Positions 8,776-18,661 of a DNA stretch of 51,146 nucleotides are shown here, piece by piece; within the stretch, counting starts at the first letter, position 1; each line of letters starts with the position of its first letter. The DNA is from Myxacorys chilensis ATA2-1-KO14. GTDB taxonomy: Bacteria > Cyanobacteriota > Cyanobacteriia > Leptolyngbyales > Leptolyngbyaceae. The notes below the pieces were generated by a model. That model searched no databases and had not been told where the DNA came from. It saw nothing but the letters and a program-made list of their open reading frames with translations. A program made the translations under genes and the position numbers. The stretch lies in contig JAHHHP010000038.1 of the NCBI GenBank assembly GCA_019359275.1, forward strand, positions 1-51,146, written 5' to 3'.

Positions 8776-8992
8776 CCTGTACCTCGACGGTCATGGTCAA
8801 AATTTCTTGGCTTAGGAGGGTTTGTTTTTCTTCATCTGAAAGCGTCTCGATATACAACTCGATCGCCTCATGTATATTGGCTTTAACTTCTTCTAACGAC
8901 TCACCCTGCGTCTGGCAGCCTTTTAGTTCTGGGCAATATGCGTAATAGCCATATTCATCTTTCTCAATCACAGCACTGACTTTGTAGGACAT
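8768..8992 (-). CDS. hicB: HicB family antitoxin
   Basis: The protein is 74 aa with the HicB partial RNase H-like fold: KDEYGYYAYCPELKGCQTQGESLEEVKANIHEAIELYIE. It neutralises HicA. There is no separate DNA-binding domain, so autoregulation is not obvious. It is first in the hicB-hicA pair, with start ATG at 8990-8992. Confidence 0.92.
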   Translation of the reverse strand: MSYKVSAVIEKDEYGYYAYCPELKGCQTQGESLEEVKANIHEAIELYIETLSDEEKQTLLSQEILTMTVEVQVA

Positions 8993-9513
<521 letters not shown>

Positions 9514-9564
9514 GCCAAGCTTCATACAGCAATCATTTTCATTCATGTGGGTTCAAAGTTTATT

Positions 9565-9590
9565 GGAGGCAGCAATAGCCTCCTTTTTTT
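9565..9590 (+). terminator. psaC terminator
   Basis: The stem GGAGGC (9565-9570) pairs with GCCTCC (9578-9583) around a 7-nt loop and is followed by seven Ts (9584-9590), 51 bases after the psaC stop. Confidence 0.88.
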
Positions 9591-9759
9591 GTGATTTGGT
9601 TTTTTTGTGAATTTGGGAGTAGAACAAAATTCAAACCTTGCAATTGAAGAGATAATCAAGTTTTTGTAATGCTTCTGTCTGATTGGAATCTGGCGACCAT
9701 TATATGAGTCAGGCTACAGTAGCGGTTACGATCACCATCGAGCAAGGAGTGAACGTTAG

Positions 9760-11649
9760 ATGTGCGGAATTGTCGGCTATATCGGAACAAAAGAAGCAAG
9801 CGGCATTTTGTTGGAAGGGTTACGGAAACTAGAATATCGGGGCTACGATTCTGCGGGAATTGCCACGGTTCTTGAAGGCGAAATTCACTGCGTGCGGGCA
9901 AAAGGCAAACTGCACAATCTCGAAGAAAAATTGGTAGGTGAAACGAATCCGGCTCGGCTTGGCATTGCTCATACTCGATGGGCTACCCACGGCAAACCTG
10001 AGGAATATAATGCCCATCCTCATATGGACATGGCAAAGCGGATTGCCGTGATTCAAAACGGAATTATTGAAAACTACCGAGAGCTGCGCGAAGAGTTGAA
10101 AAGCCGTGGCTGTGAATTTCGTTCCGACACCGATACCGAAGTGATTCCTCACTTAATTGCCGAAGAACTGAGCAAGGCAGAACAAGTTGCAGAAGATCCG
10201 TTGATAGAAGCGGTGCGGCAAGTAGTGCGAAAGCTACGAGGCGCGTTTGCGATCGCCGTCATTTGCGCTGACTATCCGGATGAGCTAATTGTCGCTCGCC
10301 AGCAAGCTCCCGTCGTTCTCGGCTTCGGGGAAGGAGAATTCTACTGCGCCTCTGATACCCCTGCACTCATTCCTTACACTCGCGCCATTCTCAACCTCGA
10401 AAATGGCGAACTGGCCCGCATGACTCCGCTCGGCGTTGAAATTTACAGCTTTGGAGGACAACGCCTCAAAAAGGCTCCGCGGACTCTGGACGTGAACCCG
10501 GTCATGGTCGAGAAACAAGGGTTTAAACACTACATGCTCAAAGAAATTTATGAGCAGCCGGGAGTGGTGCGATCGTGTCTAGAAGCGTATGTCAACAGCG
10601 CTTGGACGGCGGCAGATCATAAACATTCTCCTATCCGATTTGATCTGCCTCAGTCGTGGTACAGGAATTTGCAACACGTCCAAATTGTGGCCTGTGGAAC
10701 AAGCTGGCACGCTGGACTCGTAGGTAAATATTTGCTAGAGCAGTTAGCAGATGTTCCGACCACAATTCACTATGCATCAGAATTTCGATACGCGCCTGCT
10801 CCACTAGTTCCTCACACGCTGACGATCGGCGTGACTCAGTCGGGTGAAACGGCTGACACCTTAGCCGCGCTTGAAATGGAAAAAGCTCGACGAGACAATA
10901 AATCGGAAGAGTTTGAAGCGCGTCTCCTCGGAATTACCAACCGTCCTGAAAGCTCCCTCGGTCAATTGGTTTCTAATATCATCGATACCCATGCTGGTAT
11001 CGAAATTGGAGTGGCCGCAACAAAAACCTTTGTTGCGCAACTGATGGCATTTTATGCGCTGGCTATTGACATTGCGTTCCACCGTCAAACGATCGCGCCT
11101 CAACAAATTGAAGCATTACTGACAGGTTTAAGTCAGCTTCCGGCTCAGATTGAACTGATTTTAGAAAGTCAAGAGCGCTACATCGAAGAACTTGCTCATG
11201 ATTTTGCAGAAACTCAGGACTTTATCTTTTTAGGACGGGGTATTAACTTTCCGATCGCGCTAGAAGGAGCGCTAAAGCTGAAAGAAATCAGCTACATTCA
11301 TGCGGAAGGCTATCCTGCTGGAGAGATGAAACATGGCCCGATCGCGCTGTTAGATGCTAAGGTTCCGGTGGTTGCGATCGCTATGCCAGGACCTGTCTTT
11401 GAGAAGGTTCTCTCCAATGCTCAAGAAGCTAGAGCGCGCGATGCTCGTCTAATCGGAGTAACGCCTATGGATGAACAAGACGCTGCCGATACGTTTGATA
11501 CCCTAATTCCGGTTCCACACATTGATGAAATTCTGTCGCCGATTCTGACGGTGATTCCGCTACAGTTACTGGCATATCATATTGCCGCACGACGCGGTCT
11601 AGATGTAGATCAGCCTCGTAATCTAGCGAAATCAGTGACGGTCGAGTAA
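9760..11649 (+). CDS. glmS: Glutamine-fructose-6-phosphate aminotransferase (isomerising)
   Basis: It makes glucosamine-6-phosphate from fructose-6-phosphate and glutamine, the first step towards peptidoglycan and LPS amino sugars. At 629 aa it is full length. The glutaminase domain starts with the nucleophile Cys2 (MCGIVGYIG) and has the RGYDSAG and HTRWATHG motifs. Two SIS sugar-isomerase domains follow (CGTSWHAG, VTQSGETADT, GRGINFPIALEGALKLKEISYIHAEGYPAGEMKHGP). The C-terminus is the conserved DVDQPRNLAKSVTVE. This last segment, encoded at ~11600-11649, is the sequence TnsD proteins recognise in Tn7. The transposon right end begins about 8 bases after the stop, so the normal glmS terminator has been displaced. 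Confidence 0.98.
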   Translation: MCGIVGYIGTKEASGILLEGLRKLEYRGYDSAGIATVLEGEIHCVRAKGKLHNLEEKLVGETNPARLGIAHTRWATHGKPEEYNAHPHMDMAKRIAVIQNGIIENYRELREELKSRGCEFRSDTDTEVIPHLIAEELSKAEQVAEDPLIEAVRQVVRKLRGAFAIAVICADYPDELIVARQQAPVVLGFGEGEFYCASDTPALIPYTRAILNLENGELARMTPLGVEIYSFGGQRLKKAPRTLDVNPVMVEKQGFKHYMLKEIYEQPGVVRSCLEAYVNSAWTAADHKHSPIRFDLPQSWYRNLQHVQIVACGTSWHAGLVGKYLLEQLADVPTTIHYASEFRYAPAPLVPHTLTIGVTQSGETADTLAALEMEKARRDNKSEEFEARLLGITNRPESSLGQLVSNIIDTHAGIEIGVAATKTFVAQLMAFYALAIDIAFHRQTIAPQQIEALLTGLSQLPAQIELILESQERYIEELAHDFAETQDFIFLGRGINFPIALEGALKLKEISYIHAEGYPAGEMKHGPIALLDAKVPVVAIAMPGPVFEKVLSNAQEARARDARLIGVTPMDEQDAADTFDTLIPVPHIDEILSPILTVIPLQLLAYHIAARRGLDVDQPRNLAKSVTVE

Positions 11650-11656
11650 TCGAACT

Positions 11657-11760
11657 TGTTGTAAACCGAAATTGTAAACCGCAAATAAAGTTGTTTACTA
11701 GCAAATAGAGTCTTATACTGCAAAACAAAGTCCTATACTAGCGAATAAAGTCTTATACTC
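11657..11760. repeat. Tn7-like right end with four abutting TnsB-type repeats
   Basis: The likely terminus is TGTTGTAAACCG at 11657 (or TGTAAACCG at 11660), 8-11 bases after glmS. Two copies of GTAAACCG follow, then four head-to-tail ~20-bp units with consensus GCAAATAAAGTCTTATACTA, starting at 11681, 11701, 11720 and 11741. Four tightly packed TnsB sites are characteristic of the Tn7 right end, the end nearest glmS and tnsA. The 5-bp target duplicate would be GAACT at 11652-11656 if the first terminus is right; the other copy was not found. Confidence 0.85.
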
Positions 11761-11764
11761 GAGC

Positions 11765-11786
11765 CTAGGGCTTTATTTGCTAGTAG
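11765..11786 (-). promoter_or_regulatory. Inverted TnsB-type site between the right end and tnsA
   Basis: The reverse complement of this stretch contains TACTAGCAAATAAAGCCC, matching the junction plus core of the right-end repeats but in the opposite orientation. It lies 50 bases before the tnsA ATG. It could be a TnsB site involved in autoregulation of the tns operon, as right-end binding represses tnsA in Tn7; that role is inferred. Confidence 0.6.
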
Positions 11787-11836
11787 AGTGTCTCTCTACG
11801 TCTAGAGTTGGTAAATTCGCTGGACGGCGTTATCAA

Positions 11837-12682
11837 ATGGCTAAGCGTAGTCGCAGTATCGATCAGCAGAAAATTGAAAAACGATTGAAGGACGGTCGGG
11901 GCGAGGGTAAAGGAGTTGCCTATCAACCTTGGCTGCGAATTCAGGATGTTCCTTCCCGAGGATTAGCTAGCCGGGTCAAAGGCTGGAAGACCGGGAGAGA
12001 GCATCACTTGATGAGCAACCTGGAAACCAGTTATCTCTTTGTCTTAGATTGGTCACAATCAGTGTTGGATATCCGGGAGCAGTTTCCCTTACTGCCATTA
12101 GAGGAAACTCAGGAAATTGCAGAGCAGTGCGGTTTTATCCATCCGACCGATCCAAAAACTCAGCAATCTGTGGTGATGACCACGGATTTTTTGATCACCT
12201 TAAAGCAGAGCGAGCATGAGGTAGAGCACGCTCGTGCCATCAAACCTGCTGTTGAGCTTCAATCGCAACGCACTTTAGAAAAGCTGGAGATTGAGCGACG
12301 TTACTGGGAACGCCGGAACATAGATTGGGGGCTTGTCACCGAGCAAGAAATTCCTAAAACCCTGGTTGAAAATCTCAAATGGCTGCGCTCCTGTTACCAG
12401 CTTGAAGACTTAGCTCCCTTAACTCAAGCTGACATCACACGCATCGAAGCTGTTCTAACGCCACAAGTGATTCAAGGCGAAACACCGCTGACTAAAATTA
12501 CTAATGGTTGTGATGACCATTTGGGGTTATCTTCTGGAACGAGTCTATCGGTTGTGCGTTACTTAATTGCCAATCGACAATGGCAAATTGACATGAGCGA
12601 GCGTATCCAACCCAGCAAGAAACTTAATCTCCTTTCTGTCCCATTAGCAGAGTCATACCAGGAGATAGGAGGCGTAGGATGA
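11837..12682 (+). CDS. tnsA: TnsA transposon endonuclease
   Basis: TnsA cuts the 5' strands at the element ends and works with TnsB. The start was set at ATG 11837 (MAKRSRSIDQQKIEKRL), giving 281 aa; the frame is open further upstream, to 11777, but that part overlaps the transposon end repeats. The restriction-enzyme-like catalytic residues fall at the expected positions: Glu63 (SNLETSYLF), Asp117 (VMTTDFLI) and Lys136 (RAIKPAVEL), close to E63, D114 and K132 of E. coli Tn7. The C-terminal winged region follows. It overlaps tnsB by 4 bases (ATGA), so the operon is translationally coupled. Confidence 0.95.
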   Translation: MAKRSRSIDQQKIEKRLKDGRGEGKGVAYQPWLRIQDVPSRGLASRVKGWKTGREHHLMSNLETSYLFVLDWSQSVLDIREQFPLLPLEETQEIAEQCGFIHPTDPKTQQSVVMTTDFLITLKQSEHEVEHARAIKPAVELQSQRTLEKLEIERRYWERRNIDWGLVTEQEIPKTLVENLKWLRSCYQLEDLAPLTQADITRIEAVLTPQVIQGETPLTKITNGCDDHLGLSSGTSLSVVRYLIANRQWQIDMSERIQPSKKLNLLSVPLAESYQEIGGVG

Positions 12683-14955
12683 AGCTCTTTGTGAACATGT
12701 TGCTTGAATGGCAAAGTGATACTGAAGCTTCGCGTATTGAGCGATTACTTTGGATTGATCCTTCCTATACAGATGTAGCCACAATTGAACTACTGAACCC
12801 CAAAGCACTTCCTGTTTGGCAGAAATGTAAAGACTTAGAAGAGGCGCTCGCCGCACGACAAGCTCATGTTTTGGAAATAGACCCTTATGCCTCTCTCCTA
12901 AAGCCTGAAGATACTATTCCTGCGAAACATCGGGAGCGCCGAGACCAAGCATGGGAGATCATTGCCCCTCTTGTAGAGAATAAGGATGGGCGCATCTTCT
13001 TCTCCCATGGTCGTGGAGCACTTTTGAACGCCTGGGCTGAAAAGACAGGCTGCACAAAAATGACCCTGTACAGGTATCTCAGACGTTACTGGCAAGGAGG
13101 GCAGACAAGAAATGCTCTCTTGCCTCTTTTTAGTAAATGCGGTGCTCCAGGGAAAGAACGTCAAAGCCATGGGAAGAAACGAGGACGCCCAAGCAGAATC
13201 AGCACAGTTACTCAAATGCCAGTAGGAGTGAATGTCGATGACAAGGTACGAGAGAAGTTTAGTCGAGGTATTCGCCAATTTTATGAAAATGCTCAGGGAC
13301 GGACGCTTCAGGATGCATTTCAGAAAACACTTGAGAAGTATTTTCATAAAGGCTACACGCTTTCCCCTGATGAAGTCTTGATTCCTTGCCTGCCACCAGC
13401 CCATGAGTTACCGACTTTTGGGCAATTTCGTTACTGGTATGAGAAGGCACGAGATGCAACCCACGCTCTCACCTCAAGAGAAGGAAAACGCCGTTATAAT
13501 CTGCGCCACCGAGAGGTACTGGGGGATTCAACTCAGATGGCTTTCGGTCCAGGCTCCATCTATCAAATTGATGCCACGATTGGAGACATTTATCTAGTTA
13601 GTTCGCTCGATCGCACTCGTATTATTGGTCGGCCTGTCATCTATATTCTGATCGATGTTTTTAGTCGCATGATTACTGGGTTGAGTGTCACTTTAGAAGG
13701 TCCAAGTTGGCTAGGGGCAATGCAGGCATTAGAAAATGCAGCGTTGGATAAAGTTGCGTTCTGCCAAGGATACGGAGTTGAGATTACGGAAGAAGACTGG
13801 CCCTGCCATCATTTACCGGAGATCATTCTGGCAGACCGAGGAGAGTTAGAGGGCTATAACGCTGATAACCTCGTCAAAGCTTTGAATGTGAGCGTTTCCA
13901 ATACTCCTCCCTACCGAGCAGACTGGAAAGCAATCGTAGAGCGAAACTTTCGCTTGAGTAATGACAAAGTCATTCATTGGGCCCCAGGAGCTGTTTATAA
14001 ACCTCGTGAACGTGGAGATAATGACTACCGCTTTAAGGCTGGTTTGGATTTGCATCAATTCCGGAAGCTGATGATTCTTGCGATTTTAGACCATAACCAA
14101 GAGCACCGAATGGATTGGTATCGCATGGATGAATTTATGATTCAGGAGCATGTTGAACCATATCCTCTGGATCTATGGAATTGGGGAATTCGTAATCGGG
14201 CAGGGCATTTGAGGGTTAAGTCCCGCGATATTTTGCGCTTGAACCTTTTACCTACTGAGCAGGCTTCTGTTACCTATCGTGGTATCCGTTTCCAGGGCTT
14301 ATTTTACTCTTGCGATTTGGCTTTACGAGAGCAGTGGTTTGTACGCGCTAGAGAACGAGGAGGTTGGAAGATTGATGTGGCTTATGATCCCCGTCGTATC
14401 ACTGATATCTATTTGCGTCTTGATGCAGGGCAGCGTCTGGAGTGTTGCCAGTTAATTGATGCTGAAGATACTTTCCGAGAACGAGATTTGTATGAAACTC
14501 TTGACTATATTGAAATCCGCAAGCAACAAAAGGAGTTATCTAGAAGCCGAAAGCAGCAATCTAGTGCTGCTCTGAATGCTCAAATGGAGCAGATTATTAA
14601 TGAAGGTAAGGAACAAACTTCTACTGCTTTAGAGCAGGCAACAGGGCAGAGTAAGCGATCGCGCATCAAAGGCATCCGTCAGAACCGTAAAGAAGAACGC
14701 GAAATGGAGCGCAAAGCCCAAACTTGGCAATTGGGAGAAAAGTCGCTTTCTGATCATTCTGACAAGGTAATTCCTCTAATTGTGCCAGCTGAAGATTCAG
14801 AACCAGAACTACCTAGCGATGCTGAAGAGCCTCAGCATGAAGCTTCAGCCACTGAGCCAATAGATAATCAAGAAGACTCAACCCATGTTCCTCAATCCCA
14901 ACTAATCGACAAACTGCATAAACTACGTCCAAAAATGTGGAGCGACGATGAGTAG
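12679..14955 (+). CDS. tnsB: TnsB DDE transposase
   Basis: TnsB binds the end repeats, cuts the 3' ends and joins them to the target. The protein is 758 aa. The RNase H-like core shows YQIDATIGDIYLV (Asp ~298), EIILADRGELEGYN (Asp ~386) and ADWKAIVERNFRL (Glu ~420), the DDE triad. The N-terminal part contains helix-turn-helix type DNA-binding segments (KTGCTKMTLYRYLRRYW), and the C-terminal ~150 residues are a charged tail (residues 610-758) that contacts TnsC in characterised systems. It overlaps tnsC by 8 bases. Confidence 0.97.
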   Translation: MKLFVNMLLEWQSDTEASRIERLLWIDPSYTDVATIELLNPKALPVWQKCKDLEEALAARQAHVLEIDPYASLLKPEDTIPAKHRERRDQAWEIIAPLVENKDGRIFFSHGRGALLNAWAEKTGCTKMTLYRYLRRYWQGGQTRNALLPLFSKCGAPGKERQSHGKKRGRPSRISTVTQMPVGVNVDDKVREKFSRGIRQFYENAQGRTLQDAFQKTLEKYFHKGYTLSPDEVLIPCLPPAHELPTFGQFRYWYEKARDATHALTSREGKRRYNLRHREVLGDSTQMAFGPGSIYQIDATIGDIYLVSSLDRTRIIGRPVIYILIDVFSRMITGLSVTLEGPSWLGAMQALENAALDKVAFCQGYGVEITEEDWPCHHLPEIILADRGELEGYNADNLVKALNVSVSNTPPYRADWKAIVERNFRLSNDKVIHWAPGAVYKPRERGDNDYRFKAGLDLHQFRKLMILAILDHNQEHRMDWYRMDEFMIQEHVEPYPLDLWNWGIRNRAGHLRVKSRDILRLNLLPTEQASVTYRGIRFQGLFYSCDLALREQWFVRARERGGWKIDVAYDPRRITDIYLRLDAGQRLECCQLIDAEDTFRERDLYETLDYIEIRKQQKELSRSRKQQSSAALNAQMEQIINEGKEQTSTALEQATGQSKRSRIKGIRQNRKEEREMERKAQTWQLGEKSLSDHSDKVIPLIVPAEDSEPELPSDAEEPQHEASATEPIDNQEDSTHVPQSQLIDKLHKLRPKMWSDDE

Positions 14956-16489
14956 TCAACACATTCCATCTCTTTTAGTAAGCAAGGGCAGAACGGAACA
15001 GGCAACTTACCTTGATCCTATCATTCCGAATTACCGAGGTAATCCCTTAATTGAAGCTCTTCCTCCCATCTTGACGCAGGATGCTGCTGCTGAATATCTT
15101 GCATTCTATCCAGATTATGACAAAGAGCATCGCAGTATGCCTGCTTATCTTCGGCTGCATTTGATTCAAAATACATTGCAGTTTTTTGCTCCTTTACCGA
15201 TTCATTTTGACCTAGAACAACGGTTTTCTCGCATGATTCGGTTAGGATACCAGGCCCGAAACCCTTCAATTATAGGGTTTTGGGAAGATGTGCAGTCGCG
15301 GGTTCAATCTTTAGGCATGACTCGCCAATCCCCCCGTTCAACTGCAACAGGGTTTACCATTATTGGGATTAGTGGAGTTGGTAAGACCACGTCGATAGAA
15401 GCAATTCTGTCACTATACCCACAAGTTATTCTTCACAACCACTATCGAGATCGCGATTTCAATTTCACCCAAATTGTCTGGCTTAAGCTAGACTGCCCAT
15501 TCGACGGTTCGATCAAGGGCTTATGCTTAAACTTTTTCCAAGCGGTGGATGACCTGCTTGGAACTCGTTACTACGCCAATTATGCGGGTGGTCGTAAAAC
15601 AGTGGATGAATTGCTGCCACGAATGGCACGGGTAGCTTCTCTTCACTCGATTGGTGTTCTGGTTATTGATGAAATTCAGCACCTTAGTCAAGCTAAAAGT
15701 GGTGGTTCCAGCAAAATGCTGAATTTTTTCGTTCAGTTAATCAACACGATCGGGTTACCAGTCGTGCTTGTCGGTACCTATAAAGCAATCTCTGTTCTTA
15801 GTGGAGAGTTTCGACAGACTCGAAGAGGAACAGGACAGGGTGATCTCGTTTGGGACAGGATGAAGAATGACGATGATTGGCAATGGTTCGTGAAGTGTTT
15901 ATGGGGATACCAGTATGTTAAGAAGCAATCTCGCTCGACACAAGAACTGCGCGATGCGTTGTATGAGGTGACGCAAGGTATTACTGACTTCGCCATCAAG
16001 GTCTACATGTTGGCTCAGATTCGAGCAATCGCAAGTGGAGAAGAGGTTGTAACCGAACAAGGAATTCGATCAGCAGCTAAAGAGAGCCTACGAATGGCAT
16101 ACCCTATTCTGCAAGCCTTGAAAAACAAAGATACTCGGATTCTTGCCAGTGTTGAGGATGCTCATCCCATTAATATCGATCAGTTTTTACAGGATGTCCA
16201 AAACCAATTAAATAAAGCTGAACAACAACAAGCGTTAGCTAACACACGTACAACCAATTTCAACAAACAATCATCACCAGTCGCGCTTAACTCAACAGAA
16301 TCGCAAAGAGTGCCTACTGAAACCGTCAAAAAAGGTTCTGGAAGGCGCAAGAAAACTGCTCCCTTGGAAGGAAGTTTACCTGAGATTGCAGCATCGGGAG
16401 AAAAGCAAAAGCTTAGTGCCTATGAAGCCCTTCGGCAGGCAGGACTCATTCGCCCGGCTACTGAGTACCTACTGGAGGAGGTATCCTGA
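14948..16489 (+). CDS. tnsC: TnsC AAA+ target-selection ATPase
   Basis: This is the regulator ATPase that links the target-binding protein to TnsAB and gives target immunity. The protein is 513 aa. Walker A is GISGVGKTT (residues ~140-148) and Walker B is VLVIDEIQHL (~237-246); a sensor-like segment GLPVVLVGTYKA follows. The C-terminal ~100 residues are low complexity and basic (KKGSGRRKKTAPLEG). The tnsC stop TGA and the tnsD start ATG share one base (16489). Confidence 0.96.
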   Translation: MSSQHIPSLLVSKGRTEQATYLDPIIPNYRGNPLIEALPPILTQDAAAEYLAFYPDYDKEHRSMPAYLRLHLIQNTLQFFAPLPIHFDLEQRFSRMIRLGYQARNPSIIGFWEDVQSRVQSLGMTRQSPRSTATGFTIIGISGVGKTTSIEAILSLYPQVILHNHYRDRDFNFTQIVWLKLDCPFDGSIKGLCLNFFQAVDDLLGTRYYANYAGGRKTVDELLPRMARVASLHSIGVLVIDEIQHLSQAKSGGSSKMLNFFVQLINTIGLPVVLVGTYKAISVLSGEFRQTRRGTGQGDLVWDRMKNDDDWQWFVKCLWGYQYVKKQSRSTQELRDALYEVTQGITDFAIKVYMLAQIRAIASGEEVVTEQGIRSAAKESLRMAYPILQALKNKDTRILASVEDAHPINIDQFLQDVQNQLNKAEQQQALANTRTTNFNKQSSPVALNSTESQRVPTETVKKGSGRRKKTAPLEGSLPEIAASGEKQKLSAYEALRQAGLIRPATEYLLEEVS

Positions 16490-18456
16490 TGATTGGCTGC
16501 TTTCCCGATTCTTATCCGGATGAGTTGCTTTATAGCATTTGTGCCCGTTTTCATGAGCGGGTGCAGTATCCCAATAAGAAGGGAACTATGCGGGAGCTGT
16601 TTGGGAATGAGGCAGCGATCGCAGTTGTTGATTTACCCAGTAATCTTTGCAGTCTTAGCTCAGCGTTACCACTTGGTAACTTATATACGGTTGAACGCCT
16701 AATTAATAATCATACGCTCTTCCCGTTCTTCGCGCCTTTCTTGCATCCCCAACAGGCTCAACAGCTTTGGGCTGATATGGAAGGGGCACGAGGACCCGCT
16801 ATCAAAATGCGCTCTGGTGTGATGGCAAGTACCGTTCAACCTCCAGAGTGGCTCAAGTTTTGTCCCCTTTGTGTACAGCAAGATAAACACGCATTCGGCG
16901 AGTACTACTGGCGTCGTCTTCACCAGTTATCCGGAGTCGAGGTTTGCCCTAAACACAATGTTCGTCTACTGAATAGCCAAGTTCGGATTCAAAATCCTCA
17001 AACTCGTCATGAGTTTGTTGCAGCAGAGCAGGGAATTCAACTGCCAAAGTCACGCTCATTCAGCTTGCTGCATCCTCACCATGAGATTCTACTGAAAATA
17101 GCTCAGGATGCTGCTTGGCTGCTAAAACAGACTACTTCCCCACCCGGATTAGATGTTCTGTCAAAACGCTATCGTCAGCTTCTTGCAGAGCGAGGTCTTG
17201 CCACCTATAGCGGTAGAGTGCGGGTTAGTGAATTACTCAAGGAGTTTTGTCAGTTCTATCCAAATGATCTCTTACAAAGCCTTCAGTGCGAAATTGACAC
17301 TGAAAGCCAACATAGCTGGTTGTTGCGGCTAGTACGATCGCCCAAAGGGTCTCAGCATCCCTTACATCACCTGTTGTTGATTCAATTCCTAAGCTACACA
17401 GCCGAGGCATCCTTCCAGCTTCCCTATCAATTCAAACCTTTTGGTAAAGGTCCCTGGCTTTGCTTGAATCAAGCTGCTCCTCATTTTCATCAACCCGTAA
17501 TTCAAGATTGTGAAATCACTTACAGCCAGGAACACGGCAAACCCATAGGCACATTCCATTGCTCTTGCGGTTTCATCTACTGCCGTACTGGACCGGATAA
17601 GACTCAAGAGGATCAGTTCCGTATTACAAAGGTTCGAGACTTTGGCTCGATTTGGAAAGATAAGCTAAAACAACTGTGGGCAGACTCAACAGTTAGTCTG
17701 CGAGGAATAGCGCGGCAGCTTGGAGTTGATCCAACTACTGTCAAGCTGCATGCCGCTGCACTAGAATTATCTCTCCCACGCCAGAGCAAGCGGCAGACTA
17801 ACAGAAGTAATCGGGTGCTTGTTTCTTCCTCAAAGATTCGGGAAAAAGTTTCAGAGGCCGCCTTGGAAAGCTACAGAGCAGAATGGCTAGCTGCGCGAAG
17901 AGACAGTCCTGCGTTAGGGAGAACTGTGTTGAAGAATCAATTTCAGAGAGTCTACATATGGCTTCGACGCAATGATCCTGAATGGCTGGAAGCTAACATG
18001 CCACCCAAAAAACAGGTAGCTTCACCCTTCCTGCGGGTTAACTGGGAGAACCGAGATGTTGAACTTGCAGAAGCAGTGAAACTTGCTTCTGCTAACTTAT
18101 ACAATCTGGCAGGGCGACCGCGTCAAGTAACAGCTACAGCGATCTCCAGGGAGCTTGGACAACTGGCACTGATCCAAAAGCACTCTGATAAACTTCCTTG
18201 TACATCAAAGGCATTAAGTGAGCTAGCTGAAACCCGTGAATCATTTGCTCTTCGCCGCGTCCAATGGGTTCTAGACTGCTGTATGCAAGAAGGAGTTTGT
18301 CCTCCAAGATGGCGATTTATCCGTCGAGCAGGTCTACGCCCAGAGATCGAATTGCTGCCCTCAGTAGAAAATGCTATCAGTAAAGCACTGGTAATTTTAG
18401 AACAAATCCCGTTTCAGCATAGCAGAGATTGTCCGTCTCAACGAACGGCTCTTTGA
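16489..18456 (+). CDS. tnsD: TnsD/TniQ-type target site selector
   Basis: The protein is 655 aa. The TniQ domain lies at the N-terminus (MIGCFPDSYPDELLYSIC...), with zinc-finger motifs FCPLCVQQD and EVCPKHNVRLL around residues 123-151. A long C-terminal region with further Cys pairs (FHCSCGFIYC) and HTH-like helices (SLRGIARQLGVDPTTVKLHAAAL) follows. The long form is TnsD, a sequence-specific DNA reader, unlike the ~300-500-aa TniQ of CRISPR-guided elements. The location directly behind glmS fits recognition of the glmS 3' end. It is the last gene of the tns operon and there is no tnsE or second tniQ behind it. Confidence 0.93.
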   Translation: MIGCFPDSYPDELLYSICARFHERVQYPNKKGTMRELFGNEAAIAVVDLPSNLCSLSSALPLGNLYTVERLINNHTLFPFFAPFLHPQQAQQLWADMEGARGPAIKMRSGVMASTVQPPEWLKFCPLCVQQDKHAFGEYYWRRLHQLSGVEVCPKHNVRLLNSQVRIQNPQTRHEFVAAEQGIQLPKSRSFSLLHPHHEILLKIAQDAAWLLKQTTSPPGLDVLSKRYRQLLAERGLATYSGRVRVSELLKEFCQFYPNDLLQSLQCEIDTESQHSWLLRLVRSPKGSQHPLHHLLLIQFLSYTAEASFQLPYQFKPFGKGPWLCLNQAAPHFHQPVIQDCEITYSQEHGKPIGTFHCSCGFIYCRTGPDKTQEDQFRITKVRDFGSIWKDKLKQLWADSTVSLRGIARQLGVDPTTVKLHAAALELSLPRQSKRQTNRSNRVLVSSSKIREKVSEAALESYRAEWLAARRDSPALGRTVLKNQFQRVYIWLRRNDPEWLEANMPPKKQVASPFLRVNWENRDVELAEAVKLASANLYNLAGRPRQVTATAISRELGQLALIQKHSDKLPCTSKALSELAETRESFALRRVQWVLDCCMQEGVCPPRWRFIRRAGLRPEIELLPSVENAISKALVILEQIPFQHSRDCPSQRTAL

Positions 18457-18661
18457 TGATGATGAATAAGCGCCTCTTTAGTAGTTAGGATCTACAAGCT
18501 TTCCCAATTCACAAAGTAACAATAGCTGTTGCTAGAATAGAGATGCTGCGAAATGGCTCCGAAAAATGCTTGAAATACTGTAGATACAAAGTAAATTCTT
18601 ACACTAGGTATCTGCTCATATCCTTTGTTGCTTGCGTCGTTGTATTTGAAAGGCTGCTACT

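Noticed and set aside
9600..9759. glmS ribozyme/riboswitch
   Set aside because: No recognisable glmS-ribozyme core between psaC and glmS; that class is known mainly from Gram-positive bacteria.
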